DNA from: Hysterangium stoloniferum | Lineage: Eukaryota > Basidiomycota > Agaricomycetes > Hysterangiales > Hysterangiaceae | Direction: 5' to 3' | Assembly (NCBI GenBank): GCA_015178975.1 | Contig: WHVD01000006.1 | Span: forward strand, 1,240,001-1,304,000 | Length of the DNA: 64,000 nt | In this document: positions 62,056 through 64,000 of the stretch, in pieces | Layout: every line of letters begins with the position of its first letter | How positions within the stretch are numbered: position 1 is the stretch's first letter | Program-made: the position numbers and the translations under genes | The notes under the pieces: model-generated | The model's input: only the letters and a program-made list of their open reading frames with translations | The model's database searches: none | What the model was told of the DNA's origin: nothing

Positions 62056-62297
62056 TTGCCACCTCTAGTTGAGCTTCTGGCACTAATAAGGATTCCCTGT
62101 CACCTCTAGTTGAGCTTCTGACAATAGTCCTACCCCCCCTGGTCACCTCTAGTTGAGCTTCTGGTATTAATCCCAGAACCTTGTCACCTCTAGTTGAGCT
62201 TCTGACAAGCAATCTTGTTCCCCTTTGCCACCTCTTAATTGAGTAGCTGGCTTTCCTTTATTACTTATCCACCTCTAGTTGAGTTGTTGGTTATCAA
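62056..62297 (+). repeat. Six stem-loop repeats in the LTR leader
   Basis: CACCTCTAGTTGAGCTTCTG or a close variant starts at 62060, 62101, 62144, 62185, 62229 and 62270 (steps 41, 43, 41, 44, 41). Each unit can fold with an inner CTC/GAG stem around a short TAGTT loop. The outer stem is GCCA/TGGC (units 1 and 5), TGTCA/TGACA (unit 2), CTTGTCA/TGACAAG (unit 4), or wobble pairs (unit 3). The spacers between units are unrelated in sequence. The array lies downstream of the TATA-like box, so it is probably in the transcribed leader. Confidence 0.85.
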
Positions 62298-62844
62298 TTG
62301 AAGTAATAAACAATCTTGGTCATCATTATTGAAATTAGAAATATAATTCTGGTTTCTCCTGGTTTTAGGCATAAATAAATACTGGGAATATCCTTGCAAG
62401 ATCCTTAAGACTACATTAAGATCCTGATAAGTTAGTATCACAGTAGACCCTGTAGGTTAGTGTAAATAAAGCATATATTAGCCAAATAGTGTTTTATTCT
62501 ATATCTAATCTTTTGACCTGTTTATAAATATTTTTACTGTTTGATAAATAGTATAAAATATATATAAACTAGCTAGAATTGAAGTTAAATCTAGCTTTGG
62601 AATCAGTGAATTGTTATTCATATTTTAGTAATTGTTTTCACAGAAAAGAACAGCTTGCAAAAGCAGCTCTCAAAACCTTCTTTACGAAGTAGGGTGTATA
62701 TATTCAAGTAAACTCTTGACTTCAGGGGTTCTAAGTCTATTCAGGCTGCCACTGATTAATATCAAATACTTAAATTATTTTACCTTGCAGTTTATTGAGT
62801 ATTTGCACATTTTGATACAGAAAATAGTATTAAAATACATCACA

Positions 62845-63020
62845 GTGGGCATTGGGGAAGGTGGAGTTTTTAGCATTGCCTTCCTGGGAGTCATTCGTCA
62901 AGAAGGTAAAAGATTGTTTCATGCCAGTCAATTGGAAAATGGATGCATTGGAACAGTTCTATTCCTGTTCTCAAGGCAAGTGCAATTTTCACACATTTGC
63001 AATGGACCTTGCTGTTAGGA
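62845..63020 (+). mobile_element. LTR-retrotransposon gag fragment (fossil), right part
   Basis: Beyond the solo LTR the gag-like sequence goes on. It includes the family's segment with SWESFVKKVKDCF, VNWKMDALEQFY, and Q.KCNFHTFAMDLA, matching in place the central gag region of basidiomycete elements. Similarity ends near 63020, after which the sequence is unrelated. The fragment belongs to the older, outer element, which is broken and far from complete. Confidence 0.7.
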
Positions 63021-63576
63021 TACATACAGGGTGGGTCTCCAGAGAAACTCGTGGAATATCCGGTAGGACTTGGTTTCAGCTTATAGGCTGTGCCCTCGCT
63101 AGATTGTGTCATCCAATTTCAGATGGGCGGACAGGAATCCTGGGGAGTCTGGGTGGGGTTTGTGGGTTGGAGGTTGTAGGTCGTGAGTCGAGACTGGTGA
63201 GAGAGATAGATATGCTGGAGCCCGTGGGCTCCGACTAGTGTGAGTGGTGTGAATCAAGTAGGGTTTTTAGAGTGGAAAATGTATTAGATTACTGGGGGGA
63301 ATCTAAGCCGATTTTCTGACTGGATTGTATGTACAACATCTGCCAGTTTAAATAGACCGTGGAGTAAATGTCATACTGAATCCAGTAATAATGAAATGAA
63401 GTGAGCAAAACATAAAACGGGAATAGTAAACACTAAATTGGTGTTAGGAATGGGATGGAACGGAGTGGAGTCTGAATAGTGACAAATCATAAACCATAAT
63501 GGGAAATGGAGCGGGAGCAGAGTCTGAATCGTGACAGGTCATTTGACTAAAACGGGAATGGGGCTCGGTTAGAGGG
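63021..63576. other. Purine-rich sequence between retroelement pieces
   Basis: No gene is seen. It is G/A-rich, with a short duplication: GGAGTCTGAATAGTGACAAAT near 63467 and AGAGTCTGAATCGTGACAGGT near 63521, about 56 bp apart. Confidence 0.6.
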
Positions 63577-64000
63577 TGTTATGTATTTTTAGGTTTTCCG
63601 ATTTTTAACCAATCTCTCCCTAAACAAATTGATAAAAACAAGTTCAAATGTACTTATATTGCGACGAAATTATTGTACAATACTCTCCTGAATTTAACCT
63701 GATTGTTACAATTTATTTCATATTTTTATGATTTATTTTGGGAGAACTATCGAAATTCTACTGTTTATTCTTTTTTAACTAAAAATCTTTGAAGTCGGCC
63801 TTCTGGCGCTTATTGCACAATGCGTGGGAATATTCGACACAAAAGGTGACATTCGTCACAACAGTGACTGTCGTCACAACAAGTGACTGTTGTCACAATG
63901 GTGACTGTTGTCACAATGGTGACTGTTGTCACAACGGTGACTGTTGTCACAACGGTGACTGTTGTCACAACGGTGACTGTTGTCACAACGGTGACTGTTG
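63577..64000. mobile_element. Second, diverged LTR of the same family, cut by the window edge
   Basis: It begins TGTTATGTATTTTTAGG and is collinear with the first 300 bp of the solo LTR, including CTGGCGCTTATTxCACxATGCG and CGTGGGAATATTCG before the satellite. Many substitutions and small gaps separate the two, so they are not the paired LTRs of one recent insertion. The right end is outside the window. Confidence 0.85.
63846..64000. repeat. 18-bp palindromic satellite in the second LTR
   Basis: Nine units of GTGACTGTTGTCACAACG or close variants, starting at 63846, 63864, 63883 and then every 18 bp, running off the window. Each keeps the GTGAC-N4-GTCAC inverted repeat, but the inner four bases and the period differ from the array at 61484. 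Confidence 0.94.

Larger units (their letters stand above)
61193..62844. mobile_element. Solo LTR, 1652 bp, inserted in the gag fragment
   Basis: It begins TGTTATG and ends CATCACA, imperfect inverted ends with the TG..CA rule. It is flanked by GTGGG at 61188-61192 and again at 62845-62849, a 5-bp target-site duplication as left by LTR-element integrases. Gag-like sequence stands on both outer sides, so a younger element inserted into an older one and later shrank to a single LTR. Inside are, in order, an AT-rich part, a 19-bp satellite, a TATA-like box near 61967, and six stem-loop repeats. The intact target duplication suggests a fairly young insertion. Confidence 0.87.

Noticed and set aside
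61193-63577. Reading 61193 and 63577 as the two LTRs of one element
   Set aside because: The first LTR has its own 5-bp target duplication and gag-like sequence on both sides, and the two LTRs are strongly diverged.

Overview
The window looks like nuclear DNA of a basidiomycete fungus, most likely an agaricomycete. The genes are cut by many short introns (about 45-65 bp, GT..AG), some coding exons are tiny, and the protein families present (DUF6533 seven-helix-type membrane proteins, a large disordered methyltransferase, a kinesin-7, an Ecl1-type zinc protein, gag-bearing LTR elements) are typical of that group. The species cannot be named from the sequence alone.

Left end, 1-14.9 kb: a tandem, partly decayed array in which a methyltransferase gene alternates with a DUF6533-family membrane-protein gene. 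Three membrane-protein copies are visible (the end of one at 1-693, then 3622-5316 and 7556-9247), plus a 5' stub at 11010. The methyltransferase copies between them (1011-3195, 5640-7297, 10411-10580) are pseudogenes or scraps. One complete methyltransferase gene, 1005 codons in five exons, closes the array at 11696-14926. The two larger pseudogenes share an inversion of about 400 bp relative to the complete gene. A further copy of the membrane gene's 3' part lies 45 kb away at 54.36-55.0 kb.

15.3-24.7 kb is ordinary housekeeping sequence: anaphase-promoting complex subunit 2 (cullin-like), a kinesin-7 motor, and a convergent guanine deaminase. 24.7-47.4 kb is gene-poor; the only convincing gene is a GC-rich, two-exon Ecl1/life-span-factor-like protein (35.6-37.6 kb), surrounded by diverged local repeats and low-complexity tracts. 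47.4-59.7 kb holds a DHHC palmitoyltransferase, a 77-bp triplicated repeat, a single-pass membrane protein, the dispersed membrane-gene fragment, an amidase-signature hydrolase in 13 exons, and a membrane-anchored heme oxygenase.

The right end, 60.8-64 kb, is retroelement debris: a gag fragment into which a 1652-bp solo LTR has inserted (TG..CA ends, 5-bp GTGGG target duplication), and the start of a second, diverged LTR that runs off the window. The LTR carries a satellite of GTGAC/GTCAC palindromes upstream of a TATA-like box. Downstream of that box it carries six tandem stem-loops, about 42 nt apart, whose stem bases show compensatory changes. The shared inversion and the LTR stem-loop array are the two observations most worth following up.
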